Source of the DNA: Bifidobacterium mellis
GTDB lineage: Bacteria > Actinomycetota > Actinomycetes > Actinomycetales > Bifidobacteriaceae
Reading direction: 5' to 3'
Length of the DNA stretch: 64,000 nucleotides
Assembly: GCF_000967265.1 (NCBI RefSeq)
Contig: NZ_KQ033885.1
Coordinates: 1,655,538-1,719,537, forward strand
In this document: positions 28,602 through 38,275 of the stretch, piece after piece
Layout of the letters: each line of letters begins with the position of its first letter
Numbering within the stretch: the first letter of the stretch is position 1
The notes under the pieces: model-generated
Database searches by the model: none
What the model saw: only the letters and a program-made list of their open reading frames with translations
Told to the model about the DNA's origin: nothing
Made by a program: the position numbers and the translations under genes

Positions 28602-29606
28602 TTACAAGGGCATTCTGGTAGAGGCTCGCTGGACTAGCGTGCCCTTGACACATTCGGTGCCCTGGTGACCTCGGCCGTCCAGCATATCAGCCAGGCAGCT
28701 GGCTGCCCTGATGCCGATGGCCTTCAGATTCAGGTCGACGCTGGTCAGCGGGGGACGCGAGTTGCCGACAATGACCTGCCGATTGTCAACCCCGACCACC
28801 GATACCCTATCCGGCACGGAAACATGCCGGTCATGCAGGATCTCCAGGCACCCCCGGGCTATCTCGTCGTTGCCGCAAGCCACCCCATCGAAGTCGATGC
28901 CCTCATCCAGCAAGCCAACCATGGTGCGGCGTCCAGTCTCTTCGTTCCAGCCTCCATATCGAACCGTACGCACGGCAGCCAACCCACGGCTATCCAATTC
29001 GGCCATCTCGCCCTTGAGTCGTCTGACCGAGGACTGGAAGGCCGGATCGCCAGCGATCAGCACGATTTTTCTGGATCCACCCTCGACCAGATGCCGGACC
29101 ATCAGCCGCCCAATATCCTCGTTGTCAGTGACGACCGAGCAGTCATGAGGATCCAGGGACGCCTGGTTGGCATAGACAACCGGCACCGGGCAACCGGTCA
29201 GCGCTGGCCGCGGATCGGTACGCCAGCCGACCATCAGCAGACCTTTGACACCATAGGCCAGCAGATTGTCTATGTGATGCTGTTCAAGAGCCGGGTCCCT
29301 GCCGGCGTTGCAGAGAAAAACAGGAATAGACTCGACCCCGAAGTAGCTTTCCGCGCCGATCAGGATGGGCATGGAGAATTGGCCGTCCAGGTCCGAAGTG
29401 ACCAGGCCCACCGACTTGGGCAGGCTGGGAGGCTGGGACTGCTTCTGACGCTCGTTGAGCGAGAAGGAGAGCTCCGCCGCAGCCTTGAACACCTTGGCCC
29501 TTGTCGGACCGCTGACCTGTGCGCTGTTGCGCAGCGCCTTGGAGGCCGTGGACACCGCAACCCCTGCCTTGGCGGCAACGTCGGCCAGCGTCACTTTCTT
29601 GCTCAT
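28602..29606 (-). CDS. LacI-family transcriptional regulator
   Basis: A 334-residue repressor: an N-terminal helix-turn-helix and hinge (VTLADVAAKAGVAVSTASKALRN, residues 5-27) and a periplasmic-binding-protein-like sensor domain (about 60-334) with the usual FDGVACGNDEIARG and RVSVVGVDN segments. It is divergent from the GH115 gene and probably represses it, responding to a uronic-acid sugar or xylan fragment; the ligand is inference from context. Confidence 0.93.
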   Translation of the reverse strand: MSKKVTLADVAAKAGVAVSTASKALRNSAQVSGPTRAKVFKAAAELSFSLNERQKQSQPPSLPKSVGLVTSDLDGQFSMPILIGAESYFGVESIPVFLCNAGRDPALEQHHIDNLLAYGVKGLLMVGWRTDPRPALTGCPVPVVYANQASLDPHDCSVVTDNEDIGRLMVRHLVEGGSRKIVLIAGDPAFQSSVRRLKGEMAELDSRGLAAVRTVRYGGWNEETGRRTMVGLLDEGIDFDGVACGNDEIARGCLEILHDRHVSVPDRVSVVGVDNRQVIVGNSRPPLTSVDLNLKAIGIRAASCLADMLDGRGHQGTECVKGTLVQRASTRMPL

Positions 29607-29701
29607 CGGATCGCCTCCCGGCTCTGCTGGACTCTAAGCGTCTCCAACCATGGTAATGGAATGAAGCGGTCATCAGACCCTCACAGTCGTATTTTTTCTC
29701 A

Positions 29702-29731
29702 TTGAAAATTTTCCTAATCCGGTGTTAGCCT
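29702..29731 (+). promoter_or_regulatory. candidate promoter and LacI operator for GH115
   Basis: A perfect 10-bp palindrome GAAAATTTTC at 29704-29713 overlaps a TTGAAA -35 element (29702-29707); a weak TAGCCT -10 follows after 18 bases. The place, between the divergent regulator and the hydrolase, fits repression by the LacI protein, though LacI sites more often have a central CG. Confidence 0.4.
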
Positions 29732-29793
29732 ATGGGTGTCCGAACACGGGCGGCAGAGCATCCGCCTGATCAGTGGACAGTGGGAGCGCCACC

Positions 29794-32700
29794 ATGGTCA
29801 CCTTGTTTCATCCCCAGCCCGGAACCATCCCAGTGACCGCCGTGTCGGGCGCAGTTCTGGCCGATTCAGGGGTCCGACCTAATTGGCTGCTGGATCATGG
29901 TGAGGATTCGGCTGTGCAAATTGCGGCCGGCAACCTGATGCGTGATTTTGCGACCGTGACAGGCCGGGCCCAGAGATCGGCCAATCAGATCGACGAAAGC
30001 AGCCCGAACATCCGCTTGGGCACTCTGGGTCATTCCAGCTGGATCGATTCAGCTGTCTGCTCCGACCAGCTTGATTTGACTCCACTCAAGGATCCCCAAG
30101 GAGAGTATCGCTGGGAAGGCTTCACCTTGCAGGTCGTCGACGGCACACTCTATGTCGTCGGGACCGACCGGCGCGGAACCATCTACGGAATCTACGCCCT
30201 CAGCCGGGCCATCGGCATCTCACCCTTGCACTGGTGGGGGAATGTGCCGGCCCGCCGCCATGAGCGGATATGCCTGCCCAGCGACCTGCGCGTCTTCGAC
30301 TGGCCTTCGGTCCGATACCGGGGCTTCTTCATCAACGACGAGGAAGAGCTGGACGACTGGGCTCGCCTGCACACACCGGACGGAACCATCGGACCGACGA
30401 CCTACGAAAAAGTCTTCGATCTTATCTTGCGACTGGGTGGTAACTATCTGTGGCCGGCCATGCACGTCAACGCCTTCAACGCCGATCCGCGCAACGGGAG
30501 GCTTGCCCAGAGCATGGGGGTGGTCATCGGGAGCAGCCACTGCGACATGCTCCTGCGGAGCAACCAGCATGAGTGGGACCCCTGGGTAGCCTCCCAGGGC
30601 AGGCATGTGGACTATGACTATTCGCTGCCAGGAGGCAACCGGGATATGATTCGGCGCTACTGGTCGCAGAGCGTGGACATGAACCGGAACTACGAGGTCA
30701 CCTGGACCCTGGGCATGCGCGGTATACACGACACGGGCCTGACCACGCGCGCCATCGACGAGGATCCGAACCTGGATCAGGAGGGCCGCCTGCGAGCGCG
30801 GGTCGATCTGCTCGGTCGGATCATTCACGACCAGAGGGACATCCTGCGTGAGCACCTGGGTCGATCACCACAAGAGGTCCCACAGCTCTTCATTCCTTAC
30901 AAGGAGGTGCTGCCCCTCTACGACGCGGGCCTGGACCTGCCCGAAGATGTGACCATCATGTGGGTCAACGACAACTACGGGTATATGCGCCGCTTCCCCA
31001 ATCAGGACGAACAGGCACGCAGCGGAGGCAATGGAGTCTACTACCACAGCTCCTACTGGGCGCCGCCGAGGACCAGCTACCGGTGTACTTCATCCACTCC
31101 CCTGGCTCTGATGAACGACCAGCTGGGCAAGTGCTGGGATCGGGGCATCCGCCGGGTATGGGTGGATAATCTGGGAGCCATCAAACGCCTGGAGCTGGAG
31201 GGATCCTACTTCCTCCATCTGGCCTGGAATGCTGACGAGGATCACCGCAGTCTGTCGGCCCGGGACTTCGTGGCCGCCTGGTTCGACCAGACCTTCGATG
31301 ACGATCGCGGCTCTGAGGCTGCCGACCTGTGTATGAGCTACTACCGGATCAATAATCAAAGCAAAATCGAACACCTGCACGAGGACTCCTTTACCCAGAC
31401 AGGCTACGACGACGAGGCCGGCGGCCGCCTGGCAGCATTACGGGAACTGGCTGAGCGCTCGCACAGTCTTGGCAAGAGCATGAAGCCGGAGTTTCGCGAA
31501 GCCTACCGATCTCTGGTGGATCTGAAGATCGCCATGGTCTACTACGTAAACGCCCAGTTCTACCATGCGGACCGCAGCCGTCTTGAGGCCTCCCGGGGCG
31601 CCTTGCCGGCCGCCGACAGGCAGATGAGGATCTTCCATCTCTTCCAGGGGATGATCCGGGCTCTGCTCCATTGGTACAACAAGGAACTTGCCCAGGGCTG
31701 CTGGGATGGCATCCTCACTCCAAACAGGTTCCCTCCCCCCACGCTGCCTCAGTACCCGGCTTGCAGACCGGTCAAGGTCCAACCGAACCGGAGGCTGATC
31801 CTGACGCCACAAGGAGCACAGGAGGGTGCCATGGTCCCCGGCGATAACGATCGCGTCAAGCTGGTCTTTGATCCCTATGGCATCACCGACCGTTGGATTG
31901 ACTTGGACCTCATGGGCAGCCCTGCCCAGGAAGTGTACCTCAGCGCCGATCAGGACTGGATCCGTCTGCCAGAGGAGCGGCGAATCGTCGGGGACGAGTG
32001 GCGAATCCATGTACGGGTCGATAACGCCTCAACCCATGCGGGTCGTCAGGGCACGCTAAACATCATCACCCGTCCCTGCAACCCGGAGACAACCGAAAAA
32101 GCCTGGTCGGACCCAATCAGAGTCGATGTTCTGGTAGGTGAGAATCCTGGCCTCAAACAAGGATTCACTGGCTACGTCGAGGCGGACGGCCACATAAGCA
32201 TGGACCCTTCACGCGGACGCGTCAACCACGACCTCACGGGGGCCACTACTTGGCTGGCGACCCAAGACCTGGGGCGTTTCGGCCCGGACCTGATGCAGAC
32301 CCGGGGATGGAGCGACCCGGAATCAGGAAGCGGGGCTTGCCTGAGTCTGGACTTTTGGCTGAAGACCCCCGGCCGCCATCGTCTGGAGGCCCACCGGCTG
32401 CCCACCCTGAACTCACGTGGGCGAATTCGACTGCGTGTCAGCCTTGATGGCACCCGGGGCGAAATCCTGGAATCGCCCACCACTGACGAGTTCCGTGGCG
32501 ATTGGCAGGAGACCATCGTATACAACGCCGAGCAACTGACCATGATCCTGCCCTATTTGAAGGCAGGACCCCACCGGCTGCAGCTGATCGCCGTGGACGA
32601 CTCCTTCGGCATCGACAAAATCGTGATCAACACCGGTCGCGAACGGACCAGCCGGTTGGGACCGGCCTTCAGTACCTGGGTGGCGGACGGCCGGCCCTCC

Positions 32701-33561
32701 CAACAGGCTGATAATGGGAGCTCTCACTCATCTGACATGGACAGGGCTCAGACCAGCAATCAGATTACGGACCATCAGCCAACGCCCACGGCCGAGGCCT
32801 TGGACCGCCCCCTGCGGAATCTGGCTATTGGAGACTACGGAACCGATCCGGACCACGCTCCGAACGAACCTGTACCCTACTTCGACCAGGACTACTGGCT
32901 GCACGGCGGTTTGTATACCCGGCCGAAGCTGGTCTGGCCTGCCGGACATCAGCATGAGCAAAAGCTCAGCCAGAACAAGGACACCAACAAGACTCCAGAG
33001 CGCATCTACCTTGAGGCCGCCGACTGCCTGAGACAGGACGAAAACGCCTGGCTGTCACAGGATGGGCCACAAAACGGCATGCCTCAGAAGGGCTGCTGGG
33101 TTCCCACCGACGCCCCCACTCACAGGGGCCGGGGCCTGGCCATGCGGGCCGAGCCAAGACAACAGCTCTGGCCCGATGCCGGTCGAGCTCCCGGCATGAA
33201 CCTGTCCTTCCAGGTTGGCAGGCCAGGCAATTACCGGATCTGGCTGCTGGCCCAGTTCGCCTCCGACCTGGAGGACTCCTGCCATGTAATCTTGGACGGC
33301 GACCCGCTGGCCCGGACCGACCTCTTCCCCCGAGGAGGGAGACTGATGACCTTTGCCACCGAGCATGTCTGGGGATGGTCGGAAGTGACCGCCGTCCAGC
33401 TGACCGGCGGTCGGCACGTCCTGACCTTGGAGCCGGAACGGGCCGGTATGCGCATCGCCCGTATCTACCTGGCCTGCGACGAATCCCGGCCGCCCTTGGA
33501 TGAGCAGTGGCCCCGTCAGCAAGATGACAGACCAGGGGGCGCACATGGGCTGGACGCCTGA
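29794..33561 (+). CDS. GH115-family alpha-glucuronidase
   Basis: A 1255-residue glycoside hydrolase. Family 115 enzymes remove (4-O-methyl-)glucuronic acid from xylan and its fragments. The core is seen in RYRGFFINDEEELDDWA (about 174-190), LRLGGNYLWPAM, MGVVIGSSHCDMLL, NYEVTWTLGMRGIHD, and VTIMWVNDNYGYMRRFP, in the expected order; beta-rich C-terminal domains follow (about 660-1255), separated by a Ser/Gln/Asp-rich linker near 975-1010. There is no signal peptide, so it should act inside the cell on imported oligosaccharides, yet no sugar transporter is adjacent. The ATG at 29794 has GGGAG 8 bases upstream. Its stop lies 9 bases from that of the convergent adhesin gene. Confidence 0.92.
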   Translation: MVTLFHPQPGTIPVTAVSGAVLADSGVRPNWLLDHGEDSAVQIAAGNLMRDFATVTGRAQRSANQIDESSPNIRLGTLGHSSWIDSAVCSDQLDLTPLKDPQGEYRWEGFTLQVVDGTLYVVGTDRRGTIYGIYALSRAIGISPLHWWGNVPARRHERICLPSDLRVFDWPSVRYRGFFINDEEELDDWARLHTPDGTIGPTTYEKVFDLILRLGGNYLWPAMHVNAFNADPRNGRLAQSMGVVIGSSHCDMLLRSNQHEWDPWVASQGRHVDYDYSLPGGNRDMIRRYWSQSVDMNRNYEVTWTLGMRGIHDTGLTTRAIDEDPNLDQEGRLRARVDLLGRIIHDQRDILREHLGRSPQEVPQLFIPYKEVLPLYDAGLDLPEDVTIMWVNDNYGYMRRFPNQDEQARSGGNGVYYHSSYWAPPRTSYRCTSSTPLALMNDQLGKCWDRGIRRVWVDNLGAIKRLELEGSYFLHLAWNADEDHRSLSARDFVAAWFDQTFDDDRGSEAADLCMSYYRINNQSKIEHLHEDSFTQTGYDDEAGGRLAALRELAERSHSLGKSMKPEFREAYRSLVDLKIAMVYYVNAQFYHADRSRLEASRGALPAADRQMRIFHLFQGMIRALLHWYNKELAQGCWDGILTPNRFPPPTLPQYPACRPVKVQPNRRLILTPQGAQEGAMVPGDNDRVKLVFDPYGITDRWIDLDLMGSPAQEVYLSADQDWIRLPEERRIVGDEWRIHVRVDNASTHAGRQGTLNIITRPCNPETTEKAWSDPIRVDVLVGENPGLKQGFTGYVEADGHISMDPSRGRVNHDLTGATTWLATQDLGRFGPDLMQTRGWSDPESGSGACLSLDFWLKTPGRHRLEAHRLPTLNSRGRIRLRVSLDGTRGEILESPTTDEFRGDWQETIVYNAEQLTMILPYLKAGPHRLQLIAVDDSFGIDKIVINTGRERTSRLGPAFSTWVADGRPSQQADNGSSHSSDMDRAQTSNQITDHQPTPTAEALDRPLRNLAIGDYGTDPDHAPNEPVPYFDQDYWLHGGLYTRPKLVWPAGHQHEQKLSQNKDTNKTPERIYLEAADCLRQDENAWLSQDGPQNGMPQKGCWVPTDAPTHRGRGLAMRAEPRQQLWPDAGRAPGMNLSFQVGRPGNYRIWLLAQFASDLEDSCHVILDGDPLARTDLFPRGGRLMTFATEHVWGWSEVTAVQLTGGRHVLTLEPERAGMRIARIYLACDESRPPLDEQWPRQQDDRPGGAHGLDA

Positions 33562-33570
33562 AATCAGCGG

Positions 33571-36500
33571 TCACTGCCGTCCCCTATGGCCCTTGGACAT
33601 CCGCCTGACCAGGCCGGTGAGGAGCGAGCCGGTCACGACTGCCGCTGCAACGATGGCCAGAGGAAGAGCCACAGCTGCCCCGGTCTTGGGCAGTGCTTCC
33701 CCCAGGGCGTTCCAATCGTCGCTATTGGAACGGACGGCCCGATCCGAGCACAGCAGACGTCCGTCGACCTTCACGCCCCGGGAATCAGGCTGTAGAGAAG
33801 CCTTGCCGGTATCTTCCCTTTCAGGAAGGGACGCCTCAGCTTCTACAGGACAAGGCACAAGAGGACTGCCGATCACCCTGGCCCTGTCGGTGTGCCGACC
33901 TGATATGCCCGTCACCCTAGCATGCACGTCCACTGACTGGCCAGGACGGAGCATAAGGGTCGACCAATTATCCGGATAGCGGATCCCGGTCACCCGTCCC
34001 TGCCCCACGACTGTCTGATCCTCAAGATGAAGCTGTCGGGCAGGGAAGATTGCTCCGGTCCCATCGCTGGGATCGCGAGGAGAATCATTGGTGATTCGGA
34101 AGACAATGGGGACATCGTCATGAGTCCGGAGAGCCTGTTCCGGCTGATCCCGATCCCCTTTGGGCATACCGCCTGCCTGGTCAAACTTCTCAATATGCAG
34201 GGCCGGTGTCATATCGGGCGTTCTGGTCCAGACCGTGTTGGAGACCAGGGTCTTGTCCTGATAGAACTCAGTGAATCGGTTCTCATGACGCTCCACCTTC
34301 TTCAACCGCCTGCATTGCAGGTAGACCCTCCAACCGACCGGGCGGTCGCCTGAAGCGCTGACCAGGGCCAGATACCGCGATGTAGCCTCCACTTTGATCA
34401 GACCTGCAGGGTCTGCGGTCATCGTAAACAAAGGACCGCCATGGATATCTGCGGACATGTCTGAACCAGCCATGATCTGTCCATGATGAATCAGGATGCG
34501 CCCATTCTCGTAAAGGTCCTGGGTTGCGTAGACGGCCCAATGGCCGGTGAACCGATCCACCGCTGGGTCCAGCCGATCCTCAATCCGCCAGGTTTTCACC
34601 TGCGGATAGGCACGTCCGGCCGGCAGCAGACTGGAGTCCAGACGGTAGAGGAAGAGTCGGTCACGGTAGATACTGCCACCATGAACGCTTCCTCCACCCA
34701 CGGCGACCACTGCATCCTTGGCGGGATTGAGCGGCTTGACCGGATTGGTGACCACGTTGGTCGCTTTGTGCAGGTCGTTGACGATCTGGGCCGCCTGGTT
34801 GCGAACCACGTGACCGGTTTCCGCGCGGATGACCGTGTAGGGCAGAACCAGATTGTAGGTGCGCCCCAGCAGCCCTTGGTCAATAGCAGGCTCTCTAAGG
34901 GGATTATGACCTCGGGCAGCAGCATAGGCAGCCAGATCGGCTGGCTGGGGATTCCCTTTGAGGGTCACGCCGGTGGCCGGAACATAGGTGTCTACGGTTT
35001 TGGCGAAGACCAGGACCATGCCGTCAGCCACCTGAATGTTGAAGGCCTTGGTGTAATCGCGACCGTCGGAACCCAGAACCTCGATGCCCTTGGGATCGAT
35101 ATCCAAGTGACGGGCGTCGTAGGCATCCGTCATACCCAACCGCCAGACCGGATAGGCAGTGTCCTTGCGGCGGGCGTCCAGACTGATCCGATAGACACCA
35201 CGGTCGCCCACAAAAAGCACCTTGCCGTCGATGCTGATGCCTGAATCGTGCACGCTGACATCGCTCTTTGAAGGATGGAAGTCAGCCGACGGATTGCTCA
35301 CTTGGTTGGAGGGAGTCAGCGAGTCGTTCAGCGTCAGCGCCCACTGATTGCCCACACGATGGTCCGTCGGGGCCTTGGGGTCAACCCTGCCTTCGAAGCG
35401 CAGACGGATTCTGGGATGGCCCCCGGCCCGCCACTGGCTGATACGGGCGGGGTCGGTAATGGTCACCCGCAGGCTATGGTCCTTGTCCTTCCACTTTGTG
35501 GCATATCCGGTCTTGGCTATGACATCGCCGCTCTGCAGGTCAGTCAACTCAAGGGTCTGTTTGTCGGGCAAAAACCAGCGGTCATATACATCCGTCAGGA
35601 TGATTGATCTGACAGGATAGGCAAGATTGTCGGACAGGCTGGGCTGGGTATCCAGCTGATACTCCAGCCGCTGACCCGGGAAGACCACCTTACCGTCAAC
35701 ACTGGCCTGCTGACCGCCCTGGCCGGCCTCCGAGATGACATCCTTGCGCACCGGAGGCAGATACCCGCAGATGCCTGGCTTGTTGGTCTGTACGCTCTGC
35801 CTGTTGACAGTTTGGGAGCCTGAGTTGGTCAGGGCCTCGCCCTGGTTGCCATGGCCGTCGGGCGCCTTGCAGAAGGTCAGCTCCTGGTCGGGTGTTCTGC
35901 CCAGATCCTTGCGAACCTGGGCCGCGCCACCGCCATTGGCGAATCGGACCGTGAAGGGAACCAGCATGGTGACCTGCATAGGCTCCTCCATCCCCTTGAG
36001 ACCGTTCAACCACCCGCTCTTGGCCTGGGCCCGCGCCCGAGTGCCTGTCACGCTGATCTCGAAACGGTCAGTCACATCCCTGCCCTTGGCCACGATGTCT
36101 CCGAGGCTGCTGCGGCGATAGTGTCCGTCTGCATCCGCCTTGGCCTTGGCCACGAAGATACGAATGGCCCGAGCCCCATCCTGATCAACCAGATAGTCGG
36201 CGGCGCTCCAGTCGTCGGTCAGGGCGAAAACCTTGGGGGCCTCGATCAGATGGGCTTCGACAGTGGCGTTGACCACCGACCCCACCCGGTCGCCGTCCAG
36301 AAAGACGTGTCCGTCAGCACCAGTCCCGTTACTCCATTGGGGGTCTACGACACTCTTCCACGCCCCCGTGGCTGTGTCTCGCAGAATCCAGGATTTGTCC
36401 GGCCTGGGCTTCCAGGTGGGTGTCCGACGCTCCGGGGTCGACTGGTCAACCTGCCGGGCGGCGCCCTCCCAATGGATTCCTCCCTGGTCCAGGATCACCC

Positions 36501-37476
36501 CGGTCTCCGGCCGGTCGACAGTCACATCCAACTGCCATGCCCAGCGGTGTTCCTCCGGCAGAGCACCGCCCTTCCAGGCGGCTGTGGCCCGGTCTCCAGG
36601 CGGTCTGGTCCCTTCGGCCGTGTTGAAAACGAATTTGTCGGTCAGGTCTTCGCCGCTGGTCTGGTCTTTGACATGCTGACCGCTGATACGGTACTGCTTG
36701 CCCTGAGGGTTGAAGACATCGGTAAAGGTCAGTTCGCGACCGCCCCGACCGGTTCCAGTGACGATATGGGTGCGATTGGTCATCCCATCCGCGCTGGTGC
36801 CACGATCCACTTGCTTGTCAGGTGGATCCGGCGGCAGATCGGCCGGCTTGGGCTCGTAGTCATTGAGCATGATCACCACCAGGGAGATGCCCTTCTCGTT
36901 GCCCGCATACTCGTCAGCGAATTTGTCCAGATTGTCGTTGGACTGATCCCAGAAGGAGTCGCTGGTCCGATAGGTCACCCCACGGTTGCTGAAGGTGCTG
37001 TTGGCCACCTGGCTGCGCCAGTTATCCATCCAAAGCTTGTGGATAGCCACGGAGATCCCGTCAAAGATACGCCGGGACCCACGGTAGCCGGCAACCACGC
37101 CCACGCCGGTCACCCGGCAGTGTCCCTGTCCGGATTGGTCGGCATGGGCCTCGTTAAAGCGCGCCTGACAGTTGCCGTTGGCCTCATCCAGAGCCTGCCG
37201 CTTGACCCGGGCCGTAGTGGCATTGCCTCCGTCCACCACCCCCATCTGGGAGAACGCCCTGTCTACGCTGCCTATCTCATAGCCGCCAAAGGCACCATGG
37301 TCGTCATCCTTGTAGGCCCAGCCCTGCCAGAGCCGGACCTTTTGGCCACCGGGGGGCACTGGTCTGCCGCCGGCATGACCCGATCCCCCGCCAGCCATGG
37401 CTGGGGCCACCGGACCGGCAAGGGTCGCCAGGGCAGCCAGAGCCGCCAAGAGGCCGATCCACCTATGCTTGTTCAT
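33571..37476 (-). CDS. LPKTG-anchored adhesin with fimbrial isopeptide-type domains
   Basis: A 1301-residue wall-anchored protein: signal peptide (1 to about 28), and at the C-terminus LPKTG (1262-1266), a hydrophobic helix and a basic tail, the sortase signal. Between them are repeated beta domains that each open with LAYPVRSIILTDVYD-, TAYPVWRLGMTDAYD- or RAYPQVKTWRIEDRLD-like strands, as in antigen I/II C-terminal and pilin-type adhesins stabilised by Lys-Asn isopeptide bonds. Such proteins bind host or bacterial surfaces. ATG 37476 is preferred over GTG 37488 because GAGGA lies 5 bases upstream. Single-gene unit; no sortase or other pilin gene is nearby, so anchoring by a housekeeping sortase is inferred. 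Confidence 0.88.
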   Translation of the reverse strand: MNKHRWIGLLAALAALATLAGPVAPAMAGGGSGHAGGRPVPPGGQKVRLWQGWAYKDDDHGAFGGYEIGSVDRAFSQMGVVDGGNATTARVKRQALDEANGNCQARFNEAHADQSGQGHCRVTGVGVVAGYRGSRRIFDGISVAIHKLWMDNWRSQVANSTFSNRGVTYRTSDSFWDQSNDNLDKFADEYAGNEKGISLVVIMLNDYEPKPADLPPDPPDKQVDRGTSADGMTNRTHIVTGTGRGGRELTFTDVFNPQGKQYRISGQHVKDQTSGEDLTDKFVFNTAEGTRPPGDRATAAWKGGALPEEHRWAWQLDVTVDRPETGVILDQGGIHWEGAARQVDQSTPERRTPTWKPRPDKSWILRDTATGAWKSVVDPQWSNGTGADGHVFLDGDRVGSVVNATVEAHLIEAPKVFALTDDWSAADYLVDQDGARAIRIFVAKAKADADGHYRRSSLGDIVAKGRDVTDRFEISVTGTRARAQAKSGWLNGLKGMEEPMQVTMLVPFTVRFANGGGAAQVRKDLGRTPDQELTFCKAPDGHGNQGEALTNSGSQTVNRQSVQTNKPGICGYLPPVRKDVISEAGQGGQQASVDGKVVFPGQRLEYQLDTQPSLSDNLAYPVRSIILTDVYDRWFLPDKQTLELTDLQSGDVIAKTGYATKWKDKDHSLRVTITDPARISQWRAGGHPRIRLRFEGRVDPKAPTDHRVGNQWALTLNDSLTPSNQVSNPSADFHPSKSDVSVHDSGISIDGKVLFVGDRGVYRISLDARRKDTAYPVWRLGMTDAYDARHLDIDPKGIEVLGSDGRDYTKAFNIQVADGMVLVFAKTVDTYVPATGVTLKGNPQPADLAAYAAARGHNPLREPAIDQGLLGRTYNLVLPYTVIRAETGHVVRNQAAQIVNDLHKATNVVTNPVKPLNPAKDAVVAVGGGSVHGGSIYRDRLFLYRLDSSLLPAGRAYPQVKTWRIEDRLDPAVDRFTGHWAVYATQDLYENGRILIHHGQIMAGSDMSADIHGGPLFTMTADPAGLIKVEATSRYLALVSASGDRPVGWRVYLQCRRLKKVERHENRFTEFYQDKTLVSNTVWTRTPDMTPALHIEKFDQAGGMPKGDRDQPEQALRTHDDVPIVFRITNDSPRDPSDGTGAIFPARQLHLEDQTVVGQGRVTGIRYPDNWSTLMLRPGQSVDVHARVTGISGRHTDRARVIGSPLVPCPVEAEASLPEREDTGKASLQPDSRGVKVDGRLLCSDRAVRSNSDDWNALGEALPKTGAAVALPLAIVAAAVVTGSLLTGLVRRMSKGHRGRQ

Positions 37477-37633
37477 ACTCGTCCTCACTCTTCGCCCGCC
37501 CCATGCCTTGAGTATGAGCGGCCGCCGGGCATATAGATGCGTGAGCGGGAGACTGTGGTCGAATGTGCCGCGGGACGGTTATGCTGTGTATGAGACATAC
37601 CTATGCCGTCCAGACCGAAAAGGAGACAGGACA

Positions 37634-38125
37634 ATGGCAGAGACATTCGACGTGTTGGTCGAGATCCCCCGGGGCTCCCGGAACAAGTACGAGATGGACC
37701 ACGACAGCGGCCATATCAGGCTGGACCGCACCCTCTTCACCTCCATGGGATACCCCGACGACTACGGGTACATCGACGGCACCCTGGGCGAGGACGGGGA
37801 CCCCTTGGATGCCCTGGTCATGATTCCCGACTCGGTCTTCCCGGGTTGCATCGTTGAATGCCGCGCCGTAGGTCTCTACCACATGGTCGACGAGGCCGGT
37901 GGGGATGACAAGGTCCTCTGCGTGCCCGCCGACGTCCGCTTCGACGCCATCAAGGACATCGACGACGTCTCCGACTTCCACAAGCAGGAGATCAAGCACT
38001 TCTTCGAGCAGTACAAGGCTCTGGAACCGGGCAAGGAGGTCATGCCCGGCGACTACTGGACCAACGCCGAGGCCGCCGAGACCCAGATCAAGGCTGCACG
38101 CGAGCGCCTGGCCGCCCAGCACTGA
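37634..38125 (+). CDS. ppa: inorganic pyrophosphatase
   Basis: A 163-residue family I soluble pyrophosphatase that hydrolyses pyrophosphate to phosphate with Mg2+. The active-site pattern is complete: EIPRGSRNKYE (10-20), YGYIDGT, and the metal-binding DGDPLDALVMI. AGGAGA lies 7 bases before the ATG. It is divergent from the adhesin gene, with both promoters in the 157 bases between, and ends at a strong terminator. Confidence 0.97.
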   Translation: MAETFDVLVEIPRGSRNKYEMDHDSGHIRLDRTLFTSMGYPDDYGYIDGTLGEDGDPLDALVMIPDSVFPGCIVECRAVGLYHMVDEAGGDDKVLCVPADVRFDAIKDIDDVSDFHKQEIKHFFEQYKALEPGKEVMPGDYWTNAEAAETQIKAARERLAAQH

Positions 38126-38155
38126 CCTCTCAAGGCCGCCCAGCGGTCTCAACCA

Positions 38156-38195
38156 CCCCGGCAAGGGCCCAATCGAGCGCCCGAACCGGGGTTTT
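38156..38195 (+). terminator. rho-independent terminator of ppa
   Basis: CCCCGG (38156-38161) pairs with CCGGGG (38186-38191), with inner GGGC/GCCC pairing, followed by TTTT. Confidence 0.85.
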
Positions 38196-38275
38196 GCATG
38201 CCCAAATCCTCCCAAAACGCCTCCGGCCGTCTACGATTGCGAATTGCGGGTGCGCGCGCAAGGGCAGGAGCGGCT

